NCBI GenBank assembly: GCA_021295675.1
Contig: JAGWBY010000122.1
Location: 1,161-8,673, forward strand
From: Candidatus Latescibacterota bacterium
GTDB taxonomy: Bacteria; Latescibacterota; UBA2968; UBA8231
Direction of reading: 5' to 3'
DNA length: 7,513 bases
The position numbers and the translations under genes were made by a program. Shown in pieces: positions 1 through 6,198 of this stretch; within the stretch, counting starts at the first letter, position 1, and each line of letters begins with the position of its first letter. Below the pieces are notes generated by a model. It did not search any database and had not been told where the DNA came from. It saw nothing but the letters and a program-made list of their open reading frames with translations.

Positions 1-263
1 TGGTGAGGGAGGTTGTTGCCAGTCATCCGAAGGTGCTGTCTGGACCTGAGTTACCTATTGAGGAACGGCCGGACGCGGAGATCAGCAGCTTCGGTGATTC
101 GGGTGTCAACATTTTGGTTGAGTTTTGGATGCTCGGGATTGATGATGGGGAAAATCGGGTCGGCGCGGATCTGCTTCTTATGATTTGGGATGTACTAAAA
201 GAGAACGATATCGAAATTCCGTTCCCGCAACGCGATGTAAGGATTGTACGCGCCGGGTCATGA
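1..263 (+). CDS. MscS-family mechanosensitive channel, C-terminal fragment (5' end outside window)
   Basis: The reading frame is already open at the left edge and runs to TGA at 261-263. The visible 86 or so residues match the cytoplasmic C-terminal part of small-conductance mechanosensitive (MscS) channels: an HPKVLSGPEL segment, an FGDSGVNILVEFW strand pattern, then the near-diagnostic ending EIPFPQRDVRIV. In this family that part forms the cytoplasmic vestibule and the beta-barrel under the inner-membrane pore, which opens on hypo-osmotic shock to release solutes. The pore-lining helix and membrane segments would lie to the left of the window. The GTG at position 3 is an internal codon and should not be taken as the start. 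The family assignment is firm; the subtype (short MscS or long MscK/YbdG-like) cannot be told from this end. Confidence 0.88.
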   Translation, partial: VREVVASHPKVLSGPELPIEERPDAEISSFGDSGVNILVEFWMLGIDDGENRVGADLLLMIWDVLKENDIEIPFPQRDVRIVRAGS

Positions 264-298
264 AGACAATGCAAAGGAGCTAGACGCGAAGGTTGCGC

Positions 299-436
299 TC
301 ATTTCGCATCGCCAAAGACCGCGCGCCGCAGCGCGTCGTTCAACCGCATCTGCCAGCCTGGGCCGCTGTTGCGGAAATGCTCCGCAAGGTCGGCGTCAAG
401 ACGAATCGATATGTGCTTTTTAGTCGGGGCTTTCTG
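299..436 (-). pseudogene. Remnant of a BrnA/DUF4415-type antitoxin (C-terminal half only)
   Basis: Reading the minus strand from 436 to the TGA at 301-299 gives 45 codons that look like the C-terminal core of DUF4415/BrnA antitoxins: KKHISIRLDAD, then LAEHFRNSGPGWQMRLNDALRRAV. In this family the IRLDxD strand starts the ribbon-helix-helix DNA-binding fold, and GPGWQxRxNxALR is its conserved helix. The frame is closed immediately upstream by TAA (439-437). No ATG, GTG or TTG precedes the conserved core, so the N-terminal 30-40 residues typical of the family are gone, as is any adjacent BrnT toxin. The space where they would sit is taken by the ribosome binding site and coding sequence of the next plus-strand gene. 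I infer a dead relic of a toxin-antitoxin locus. A frameshifted but expressed short form is not excluded. Confidence 0.72.
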
Positions 437-452
437 TTAGGGGAGTTGATAG

Positions 453-457
453 AGGAG
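453..457 (+). promoter_or_regulatory. Ribosome binding site for the CNNM-type gene
   Basis: AGGAG sits 8 bases before the ATG at 466. This good match to the anti-Shine-Dalgarno sequence supports that start. Confidence 0.7.
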
Positions 458-465
458 ATAGTTAC

Positions 466-1515
466 ATGACTGAAGTTGCGATCGCTGCGGCCGTCGTCAT
501 ATTGGTGTCAGCCGTGTGTTCCCTGTTCGAGGCTGTTCTCTACTCGGTCCCCGCAAGCCACGTGGAGACCCTAGTCGCCGGCGGCAGCCGGGCAGGACGG
601 CAGCTTCAGAAGCTGCGCGCCGATGTTCAGCGTCCCATCTCGGCGATTCTCTCTCTCAACACCATCGCCAACACGGGTGGTGCCGCCATCGCTGGTGCTG
701 CCGCGGCTGAAGTATTCGGTGAGCATTGGCTCGGTTGGTTCTCGGCCGGTCTGACGCTGGCCATCCTGATGCTGTCGGAGATCATCCCCAAAACGACGGG
801 CGTCGTGTACAGCCGGCCCCTTTCTAGGCTCGTTGCCTGGCCACTCGTACTGCTCGTTTCGCTGTTTCGCCCTCTCATCTGGGTTACGACTGCCGTGACC
901 AGCGCGATCTCTCGCGGTCGCGACAACGAGACCGTCTCCGCTCAGGAACTGATCGTGATGACGAGGCTGGGCTTGAAGGGAGGCAGTCTCCAGCCGCACG
1001 AGGCCGAGGTCATTCAGAACATCCTTTCGCTCAAGAATCTCGCGGTCAAAGACCTGATGACGCCGCGCGTGGTGATGTACGCGCTGGAGACCTCGACGGT
1101 ACTGGAGGATCTACGCGGCGACTTGGAAACTTTGCGGCACACCCGCATTCCGGTGTACGGCGGCTCGGTTGACGACGTGGTTGGGTTCGTCCACCGTCGA
1201 GATCTGCTGGCGGCTATGGCCGAAGACCGCTGGAATGACACTGTCGAGAAGATGACCCGGCCGGTGCAGTTTGTCTCCGACTCCGTGTCCGCCGACCATT
1301 TGCTGCCGATGCTGATGCACCATCACCAGCAGATGTTTGTGGTCCTCGACGAGTTCGGCGGCGTGGCTGGCCTGATCACGATGGAAGATGTCATCGAAGA
1401 AATCATCGGCAAGGAAATCGTCGACGAGTTCGACGAAATTGCCGATCTGCGTCAGTTGGCGCGGACGAGACGCCAGACGACAGTGGACGAATCAACCGCG
1501 CGGCCGGACGACTAA
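466..1515 (+). CDS. CNNM/HlyC-CorC family membrane protein (DUF21 domain plus CBS pair)
   Basis: This 349-residue protein has the CNNM architecture. Residues 1-145 form the DUF21 transmembrane domain, with an N-terminal helix carrying SLFEAVLYS (19-27), a second segment with SLNTIANTGGAA (63-74), a third with LSEIIPKT (103-110), and a fourth hydrophobic segment around 122-143. After a short acidic/basic linker, residues 195-315 form a tandem CBS (Bateman) module: VKDLMTPRVVMYAL opens CBS1, IPVYGGSVDDVVGFVHRRDLL closes it, and FVVLDEFGGVAGLITMEDVIEEIIG ends CBS2. Family members act in Mg2+/Co2+ efflux or Mg2+ homeostasis at the inner membrane, with the CBS pair binding adenine nucleotides. The small CorC/HlyC C-terminal domain found in many homologues is absent: the protein stops about 35 residues after CBS2 in a charged tail. 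A shorter subfamily without it is known, so this need not be a truncation. The ATG is backed by AGGAG at 453-457. Confidence 0.88.
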   Translation: MTEVAIAAAVVILVSAVCSLFEAVLYSVPASHVETLVAGGSRAGRQLQKLRADVQRPISAILSLNTIANTGGAAIAGAAAAEVFGEHWLGWFSAGLTLAILMLSEIIPKTTGVVYSRPLSRLVAWPLVLLVSLFRPLIWVTTAVTSAISRGRDNETVSAQELIVMTRLGLKGGSLQPHEAEVIQNILSLKNLAVKDLMTPRVVMYALETSTVLEDLRGDLETLRHTRIPVYGGSVDDVVGFVHRRDLLAAMAEDRWNDTVEKMTRPVQFVSDSVSADHLLPMLMHHHQQMFVVLDEFGGVAGLITMEDVIEEIIGKEIVDEFDEIADLRQLARTRRQTTVDESTARPDD

Positions 1516-1735
1516 ATCGAAGTCCAGGGCACGGCAGAGATCGCGCAAGCTGAGAGCCTCTCCTCTCTTCGGGATGGCTTCTAACGGACTTGGGGCTGCC
1601 CTACGGCCTTAAACATCGGTGGTAGAGCGCGCGATTCCCTCCAGAGTGGTATTCGACAGAGGTGCGAGGATAGGCAAAGCCCAATTTCAACGGCATTGTC
1701 CGCTGTGGCCACAATTGACCCGAGAAAGAAAAATT

Positions 1736-2722
1736 ATGCGCTTATTGAAAGTTTCTTTGGTGCTATGCTTCCTATTGTTGGTGCTCCTTTTCAAGCTGGC
1801 GCAGATCGATTTCAGTTCGCCTGAAGCGGCCCAAGACGATCCCGTACCAGCCCCAAGCGGTTTGGCGTGGCTCTTTGAGCGTTTCAAACTGCCGCAAATG
1901 TCCTTTGATGTACTTCGCAAAAGCGAGGAAATGCCCCAAGCGGCTACTTTGCCTAGGCCCGTTGACCTGAGCCCTGAGGATCCCAATTCTCTGCCTAGGG
2001 CTTCGGCGGCATTTCCCGACTTTGCTGCTATTAGAGACACCAAAATGCGGAAAAAGAGTTTCTTTGAGTTCATGGCACCGCTCATCGAGGCGGAGAATAT
2101 CCAGATAGAGAAAAAGCGCCTCCAACTCCTCCGCCTACACGAAGGCGTGCAACAGGGCAAGGAACTCTCCGGTTACGATAAAGAATGGCTGCGCAGATTG
2201 TGCCAAGAATACCGAGTATCAACTGCAGAATTGTCCATGGATGTTCTATTCCAGGAATTGTTGATGCGCGTTGACACCGTGCCACCGGAGTTGGCCTTGG
2301 CCCAAGCGGCCATTGAGTCGGCTTGGGGCCAGTCGCGCTTTGCCTATTACGGCAACAACCTGTTCGGGGAGTATTGCTTTACGCCGGGCTGCGGCATTGT
2401 GCCGACTGGACGGCCCCAAGGACAAACGTACGAAGTAGCCGCCTTTCTCACGCCTATTCACGCAGTACACTCGTACATCCAAAATCTCAATGCCCATCCT
2501 GCCTATCGTCAATTCCGCGTGTTGCGCTACGAAAAACGGCTGGCTGGAGAGCGACCTGATGGGCATACGCTGGCCTTGGGATTGCAGAAATACGCCGAAA
2601 CCGGCATGGCCTATGTCGATAAAATTCGCACTGTGATTCGTCAGAATAGACGACTTATGGCCCTATCGGGTTTTTCCGAACTGGCTTTGCAACGCCGAAA
2701 TTTCCAAGCGCGGACGGGCTAG
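1736..2722 (+). CDS. Bax-like glucosaminidase, membrane-anchored (peptidoglycan N-acetylglucosaminidase)
   Basis: The 328-residue product starts with a single hydrophobic anchor (residues 4-22, LKVSLVLCFLLLVLLFKLA) followed by a proline-rich linker (about 30-95). Then comes the Bax N-terminal segment (KKSFFEFMAPLIEAENIQIEKKRL, 106-129) and the glucosaminidase domain (about 165-305). In the latter, VPPELALAQAAIESAWGQSRFAYYGNNLFGEYCFTPGCGIVP (182-223) holds the expected catalytic glutamate, E194, in AAIESAWG. LNAHPAYRQFR (251-261) and YAETGMAYVDKIR (286-298) are typical of the fold. Family members cut glycan strands between GlcNAc and MurNAc in the periplasm. I prefer the ATG at 1736 over an upstream in-frame GTG at 1619: the extra 39 residues are unlike the family and would bury the membrane anchor. 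The ribosome binding site (GAGAAAG, 1722-1728) is weak. The next gene starts 3 bp after the stop, so the two are probably one transcript. Confidence 0.85.
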   Translation: MRLLKVSLVLCFLLLVLLFKLAQIDFSSPEAAQDDPVPAPSGLAWLFERFKLPQMSFDVLRKSEEMPQAATLPRPVDLSPEDPNSLPRASAAFPDFAAIRDTKMRKKSFFEFMAPLIEAENIQIEKKRLQLLRLHEGVQQGKELSGYDKEWLRRLCQEYRVSTAELSMDVLFQELLMRVDTVPPELALAQAAIESAWGQSRFAYYGNNLFGEYCFTPGCGIVPTGRPQGQTYEVAAFLTPIHAVHSYIQNLNAHPAYRQFRVLRYEKRLAGERPDGHTLALGLQKYAETGMAYVDKIRTVIRQNRRLMALSGFSELALQRRNFQARTG

Positions 2723-2725
2723 CCG

Positions 2726-3796
2726 ATGAATGGCCCCATGTCATTGCCCCGTATGTCGGGCGGCCTTGGCGTTTGGCTGCTGCTATTGCTGCTAACTTGG
2801 CCTAGTGTGGGGCAGGCTGGCGGGGCCGGCGAATTGCCCTGCTTTGTGTACCACCGTTTTGGCGATGATCTCTATCCTTCCACCAACATAGCTCTCGATG
2901 TTTTCGCTGCGCAACTGAGCTTTCTTCGGGACCAAAACTTTAGGGTTCTCACCTTGGGGGAGGCCTTAGAGCAACTCGATTCGGACAGGGGCCTTTCCGA
3001 GCGCACGGTGGTACTGACTGTAGACGATGGGTACCAGTCTTTTCTTACGGGGGCCTTGCCTCTTTTGCGGCGTTTTGGATTTGCCGCGACCTTGTTCATC
3101 AATACCGACAGCGTAGGACGACCTGGGTACATGACTTGGGATGATTTGGCCGGCTTGGCCGCCGAGGGGATAGAGATTGGCAATCATTCGGCCTCACACG
3201 CTTACTTTCTCAATCTACCTACTTCTGAACAACTGAGTGCCTTCAAGAAGGATGTCGAGCGAGCCCAAGAGGCTTTTCAGACTCATCTAGGATGGCGACC
3301 TAGCCTTTTTGCCTATCCATTTGGAGAATATCTACCCGCTTGGGAAAGCGCTTTGCGCGAGTTGGGTTTTAAGGCCGCGGCTGCGCAGAATTCGGGGGTG
3401 GTGTACCGAGGCAGTCCCCGCTATGCTCTGCCGCGTTATCCTATGGGTGGGCCTTATGCAACTTTGGAGGGATTTCGGCAAAAAAGCCGCATGAGGGCCT
3501 TGCACATTACTGACCATCGGCTTCGCTCACCGCTGCTGGATAACAGCAATCCACCCATTTTGGAAGTCGAGGTGGATACCGGGGGATTGAATGTGGCCGC
3601 TATGCAGTTTTTTGTGCAAGGCCAACAGCAAGCCTTACAGCGACCCGATCCCGACGATCTAGGCCGTCTGCTGCTGCAGGCAGATAAACCCTTGACCGGG
3701 CGTCGGACACTCTACACGCTGACGGCACCTTCTACCGATGGGCGGGTCTGGCACTGGTTCAGCCATGTTTGGGTGCGCCCAGAAGTGGAGGAATAA
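2726..3796 (+). CDS. Secreted polysaccharide deacetylase (NodB-fold, carbohydrate esterase 4 type)
   Basis: The product has 356 residues and a Sec signal peptide (about 1-31: hydrophobic WLLLLLLTWPSV, then GQA before GG). The NodB motifs are present in order: TVDDGY (98-103; D100 the expected catalytic base, D101 the metal ligand), NHSASH (153-158; H154 and H158 the metal ligands) and RPSLFAYPFGEY (191-202). The opening CFVYHRFGDD (39-48) is typical of deacetylases related to the PgaB N-terminal domain. Such enzymes remove N-acetyl groups from GlcNAc-containing polymers outside the cytoplasm. After about 260 the protein continues for some 95 residues rich in beta-type sequence (ILEVEVDTGGLNVAAMQFFV, VWHWFSHVWVRPE), probably a small accessory domain I cannot name. 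ATGs at 2738 and 2753 are alternative starts and would still keep the signal peptide. The 3-bp spacing to the Bax-like gene suggests the two act on the same GlcNAc polymer, peptidoglycan or an exopolysaccharide; that link is inference. Confidence 0.87.
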   Translation: MNGPMSLPRMSGGLGVWLLLLLLTWPSVGQAGGAGELPCFVYHRFGDDLYPSTNIALDVFAAQLSFLRDQNFRVLTLGEALEQLDSDRGLSERTVVLTVDDGYQSFLTGALPLLRRFGFAATLFINTDSVGRPGYMTWDDLAGLAAEGIEIGNHSASHAYFLNLPTSEQLSAFKKDVERAQEAFQTHLGWRPSLFAYPFGEYLPAWESALRELGFKAAAAQNSGVVYRGSPRYALPRYPMGGPYATLEGFRQKSRMRALHITDHRLRSPLLDNSNPPILEVEVDTGGLNVAAMQFFVQGQQQALQRPDPDDLGRLLLQADKPLTGRRTLYTLTAPSTDGRVWHWFSHVWVRPEVEE

Positions 3797-3901
3797 GCGG
3801 AGACAGTCAATTTTGGATTCAACATTCTTGTCCAGTTGATGGACCATGCCACAAGGTGGTGCAGATGGCTCCTTGCCCCGTGTTGACCGTCAGACATCCA
3901 G

Positions 3902-3917
3902 AGCACGAATTCGTGCT
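3902..3917. repeat. Perfect 16-bp palindrome in the convergent intergenic gap
   Basis: AGCACGAATTCGTGCT is its own reverse complement. It lies in the 179-bp gap between the plus-strand deacetylase (ends 3796) and the minus-strand alanine-rich gene (ends 3976). As RNA it could form a 6-bp stem with an AATT loop on either strand. There is no following U-tract, so it is not a clear intrinsic terminator. A protein-binding site is the other option. I see no convincing gene elsewhere in this gap. Confidence 0.5.
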
Positions 3918-3975
3918 ATCGTAGGCGAATTTGAGTGAATAACCGCATGTAGCCTTCGCGTACTTGCGCCGTTGG

Positions 3976-4701
3976 CTAGCGGTCGGGGCTGCCTTGCGAG
4001 CGATCATCGGAGGCCGTCTCCCCTGCGGAGCCATCGTCGGTATCGCCCATTAGTTCTTGCACGACGGCGTCGACGACCTCGGCCTCCACCTCCTTGCCGA
4101 GTTGCGCCGCCGATTCGACGGCTGCCTGTGCCGCTGCCTTTCCCGCCTGCTGCTCCGAAATGCCGAGATCAGCGGCCGCTTCACGTGCCGCCTTCACAGC
4201 GTGTTTGACGGCGTTGCCCACGTGCAGTCCGGCCTCGCTCGCTCCTTGGATGACGCCGTGTGTGGCACCGCGCAGCGCGTCAAGCGGATCGGCCGCGGTT
4301 TTGGCGAGTGCCTGCATCGTGCCCTGCATCGCTTCCTCCGCGACGCGCCCCACTTCCATCGCGACATCCGCCGCTGCCCACATGGCCCCTTCGGTCGCTC
4401 CCGTCGCTACCTCGGCACCCTGTTTGCCGATCTGCTCTACTGCGTCAGCGGCTTTTTCGACTGCCTGTCTGACGTGCGTAGTCAATTGGCCGGCCCGCAA
4501 CTGCCCGTAGTTGAGTCCTTCGACCGCGACCTTGATCGTGGAGGATAGCTGGTAGGAAGTGACTCCCACGGCCACATCGAGCCCGGGTATGGGGGGCAGC
4601 CTGCGCAGCGATTCCACCGGAAAGTTGGCTACGAAGCTCAAGCCCGGGACGGAGGTCAGCACTCGCAGGTTCTGGCGCGTCTGCGACACGAGTTCGTCCA
4701 T
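3976..4701 (-). CDS. Alanine-rich, predominantly helical protein of unknown function, coupled to the MFS transporter gene
   Basis: The 241-residue product does not match a family I recognise. Residues 1-75 look like a small folded or membrane-associated part, with two similar turns (VPGLSFVANFP at 18-28 and IPGLDVAVGVT at 38-48) and a beta-like LSSTIKVAVEGL. Residues 76-219 are almost entirely small or charged residues (Ala, Glu, Lys, Gln, Val, Gly), for example VEKAADAVEQIGKQGAEVAT and AGKAAAQAAVESAAQLGKEV. That pattern resembles amphipathic LEA-like or apolipoprotein-like helices. The tail (220-241) is acidic, polar and probably disordered (GDTDDGSAGETASDDRSQGS). There is no signal peptide or clear transmembrane helix. 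The ATG at 4701 overlaps the transporter's stop by one base (TGATG) and has GGGAGGT 9 bases upstream, so start and coupling are well supported. An association with the transporter or the membrane surface is inference from context only. Confidence 0.8.
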   Translation of the reverse strand: MDELVSQTRQNLRVLTSVPGLSFVANFPVESLRRLPPIPGLDVAVGVTSYQLSSTIKVAVEGLNYGQLRAGQLTTHVRQAVEKAADAVEQIGKQGAEVATGATEGAMWAAADVAMEVGRVAEEAMQGTMQALAKTAADPLDALRGATHGVIQGASEAGLHVGNAVKHAVKAAREAAADLGISEQQAGKAAAQAAVESAAQLGKEVEAEVVDAVVQELMGDTDDGSAGETASDDRSQGSPDR

Positions 4702-6065
4702 CACGACGGCACCTCCCGGATACCCGCCAGTACGCCAAGAGTGAAGAGACCGAGGACGAAGGCAATGGCGAACAGAAAATCGAAGCCGGTCAGAAAGACT
4801 GCGGGAAAACCGATGGTGCGCACCGGATCGACCCACTGGACTGCGATTTCGAGGTGACGCACGCTGAAAAAGTCGGCGAAAGCGCCGCCAAGCAGCGGAC
4901 TGATGCCCGCTCCGAGGCTGGCCGCTAAGGATGCGGCCGTCAGGTAGGTCATGGCTTGAGCCTGCGGTGCCATCTTCATGCGGATTGTCGTGGTAGCGAT
5001 GTTGATGCCGGCGCTCGCGATCCCTATCAGCATGTGCAAGGCCACGAGTAGGGGCACTGTGAAGGCGTGTTTTTCGGGCATCGCAGTGAAGGTCCAGCCG
5101 AGGATGACGAGGAAGTAGAGGGACGAAGAAAGCGACAGCACCGCCTTGCTGCCGAACTGATCGACGAACGGCCCCCAGACCCGCAGGAAGAGGACGTTGG
5201 CAAGCTGGCTCAACACGCCCAGCCCCACGACCCACGTCAGGTTCATGCCGAGCTTGGTCAGCATGTAAACGGTAAAGAAGGGTACCGCCAACTGGGCAAC
5301 GAAGTTCCACAGGAACAGGAACTTGATTAGCTGCCGGAAGTTCTGGTCGCGGAACGGTGCCCCGAGGCTGCTGAACACCGAGGGGCGTTCACCTTCGGGG
5401 ACGATCATCTGTGGCTCCGGCATGCGCGCCATGAACCCGACCGCACCGAATCCCAACACGACGCTGCCGAACAGCATCGCATACGAATAAGCGAAGATCT
5501 CATCGCTCGGGCCGGATGCCTTCCACCAGTCGATGTAGAGAGCTGCAATGAGCCCTGCCACCGCCGAGGCAATCGTCGCCACCCGCAGACGTTGGGCGAA
5601 AAACTTGCCCATCAGGTCCTGCGGCACAAGGTCGCGCAGCCAGCCGTTCCAGCTCGCGTTCACGAAGGCGTTGCTTACTCCTCGTAGTGCTATGAACACG
5701 AGCATGAGGGTCACAGCGCCCGGGTTGGGTACATCGATCAGAAAGGGGAGCAGCGCGATCGGGATCCAGGTGGCGTACGCGACGAAATAGGCGGTGACCG
5801 CGACGGCCTTTCGCAGCCGCAGTCGCTCGATAGCGAGCACCGCGACTAGCTGCAAGGGCTGCATGATGAACGGGATAGCCGTCATGATGCCGATGTGGAA
5901 ATTGGACGCTCCGAGAATCAGGGCGAACGAGGCGAGGAACCCGCCGGATGCCAGTCCGTCGGCACCTGCCGCTGAGATCGCCTGCCGGGTCATGTTGCCC
6001 AACCCGCGCTGGCGCTCTTCGTCGTTGAGTTCGGGAACGGGTCGGAAGAACTTGGGAATAGCCAT
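4701..6065 (-). CDS. Major facilitator superfamily (MFS) transporter
   Basis: This 454-residue polytopic inner-membrane protein has about 12 hydrophobic segments in two halves, separated by a charged cytoplasmic loop (about 214-245: ARMPEPQMIVPEGERPSVFSSLGAPFRDQNFRQL). The second half carries a motif-A-like loop, WGPFVDQFGSK (297-307), with the expected G, D, G and basic residue. The matching first-half loop (IERLRLRK, 79-86) is degenerate. The soluble start LNDEERQRGLGNMTRQ (13-28) and the loop LVPQDLMGKFFAQR (146-159) recall a poorly characterised proteobacterial MFS group. I cannot name a substrate, so I assign none. The start ATG at 6065 has no obvious Shine-Dalgarno sequence, but the N-terminal soluble segment appears family-like and a promoter lies 60-90 bases upstream. 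The stop overlaps the next gene's start, making a two-gene operon. The gene is divergent from the dehydrogenase. Confidence 0.87.
   Translation of the reverse strand: MAIPKFFRPVPELNDEERQRGLGNMTRQAISAAGADGLASGGFLASFALILGASNFHIGIMTAIPFIMQPLQLVAVLAIERLRLRKAVAVTAYFVAYATWIPIALLPFLIDVPNPGAVTLMLVFIALRGVSNAFVNASWNGWLRDLVPQDLMGKFFAQRLRVATIASAVAGLIAALYIDWWKASGPSDEIFAYSYAMLFGSVVLGFGAVGFMARMPEPQMIVPEGERPSVFSSLGAPFRDQNFRQLIKFLFLWNFVAQLAVPFFTVYMLTKLGMNLTWVVGLGVLSQLANVLFLRVWGPFVDQFGSKAVLSLSSSLYFLVILGWTFTAMPEKHAFTVPLLVALHMLIGIASAGINIATTTIRMKMAPQAQAMTYLTAASLAASLGAGISPLLGGAFADFFSVRHLEIAVQWVDPVRTIGFPAVFLTGFDFLFAIAFVLGLFTLGVLAGIREVPS
4711..4717 (-). promoter_or_regulatory. Strong Shine-Dalgarno site for the alanine-rich gene, inside the transporter's 3' end
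   Basis: On the minus strand GGGAGGT lies 9 bases before the ATG at 4701. It sits in the last codons of the transporter and selects this start over any longer upstream reading in the same frame. Confidence 0.7.
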
Positions 6066-6127
6066 GTGTGTTTTTAGCGAAGCAAAACTGTGTTCAGTGT
6101 GCGCTCGAATCGGTGTCGAGTAGAAAG

Positions 6128-6155
6128 AGTATAAAACCCACGTCAGGCGGGCAAA
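6128..6155 (-). promoter_or_regulatory. Putative sigma70-type promoter for the MFS/alanine-rich operon
   Basis: On the minus strand a -10 box TATACT (6133-6128) is preceded, with a 16-bp spacer, by TTTGCC (6155-6150) as a modest -35. Transcription would start near 6121, giving a leader of about 55 bases before the ATG at 6065. The leader contains a small inverted repeat (CTCGA at 6104-6108, TCGAG at 6116-6120). The -10 match is good, the -35 weak. Confidence 0.45.
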
Positions 6156-6161
6156 CTGTGC

Positions 6162-6191
6162 TTGGCTGGCGCAGCGCGATCCTTATATATT
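6162..6191 (+). promoter_or_regulatory. Putative sigma70-type promoter for the dehydrogenase gene
   Basis: TTGGCT (6162-6167) and TATATT (6186-6191) are 18 bp apart; TATATA at 6184-6189 gives 16 bp. Either places the transcription start at about 6196-6199, essentially on the first in-frame ATG (6199). That would make the ATG leaderless, or point to a later real start. Confidence 0.42.
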
Positions 6192-6198
6192 ACGCGGC

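Noticed and set aside
1546..1610. Candidate terminator after the CNNM gene (GAGAG/CTCTC near 1553-1570, GGGCTGCCC near 1593-1601)
   Set aside because: The stems are short and no U-tract follows either, so a terminator cannot be supported.
1695..1715. Dyad upstream of the Bax-like gene (ATTGT at 1695-1699, ACAAT at 1711-1715, and the palindrome TGTGGCCACA at 1704-1713)
   Set aside because: The arms are short and partly overlapping, and no clear promoter can be placed around them. This is expected by chance at this length.
1619..1735. N-terminal extension of the Bax-like protein from GTG at 1619
   Set aside because: The added 39 residues look non-coding and would place a membrane anchor internally. 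The ATG at 1736 starts directly at the anchor.
3797..3975. Possible insertion-sequence or MITE remnant in the convergent gap, with weakly similar ends (around 3797-3815 and 3926-3945 inverted)
   Set aside because: The ends match only about 8 of 12 positions after a shift. There is no target duplication, and the minus-strand translations are not recognisable as transposase.
4057..4548. Long plus-strand open frames (163 and 138 codons) opposite the alanine-rich gene
   Set aside because: They are antisense shadows of a GC-rich alanine-biased gene, with Cys/Arg- or Ser/Ala-rich translations and no ribosome binding site.
3976..5310. A 444-codon minus-strand open frame that includes the alanine-rich protein
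   Set aside because: Its first 203 codons run out of frame through the MFS gene and give an Arg/His-rich, low-plausibility sequence. The real start is the ATG at 4701, with GGGAGGT in front and the TGATG overlap.
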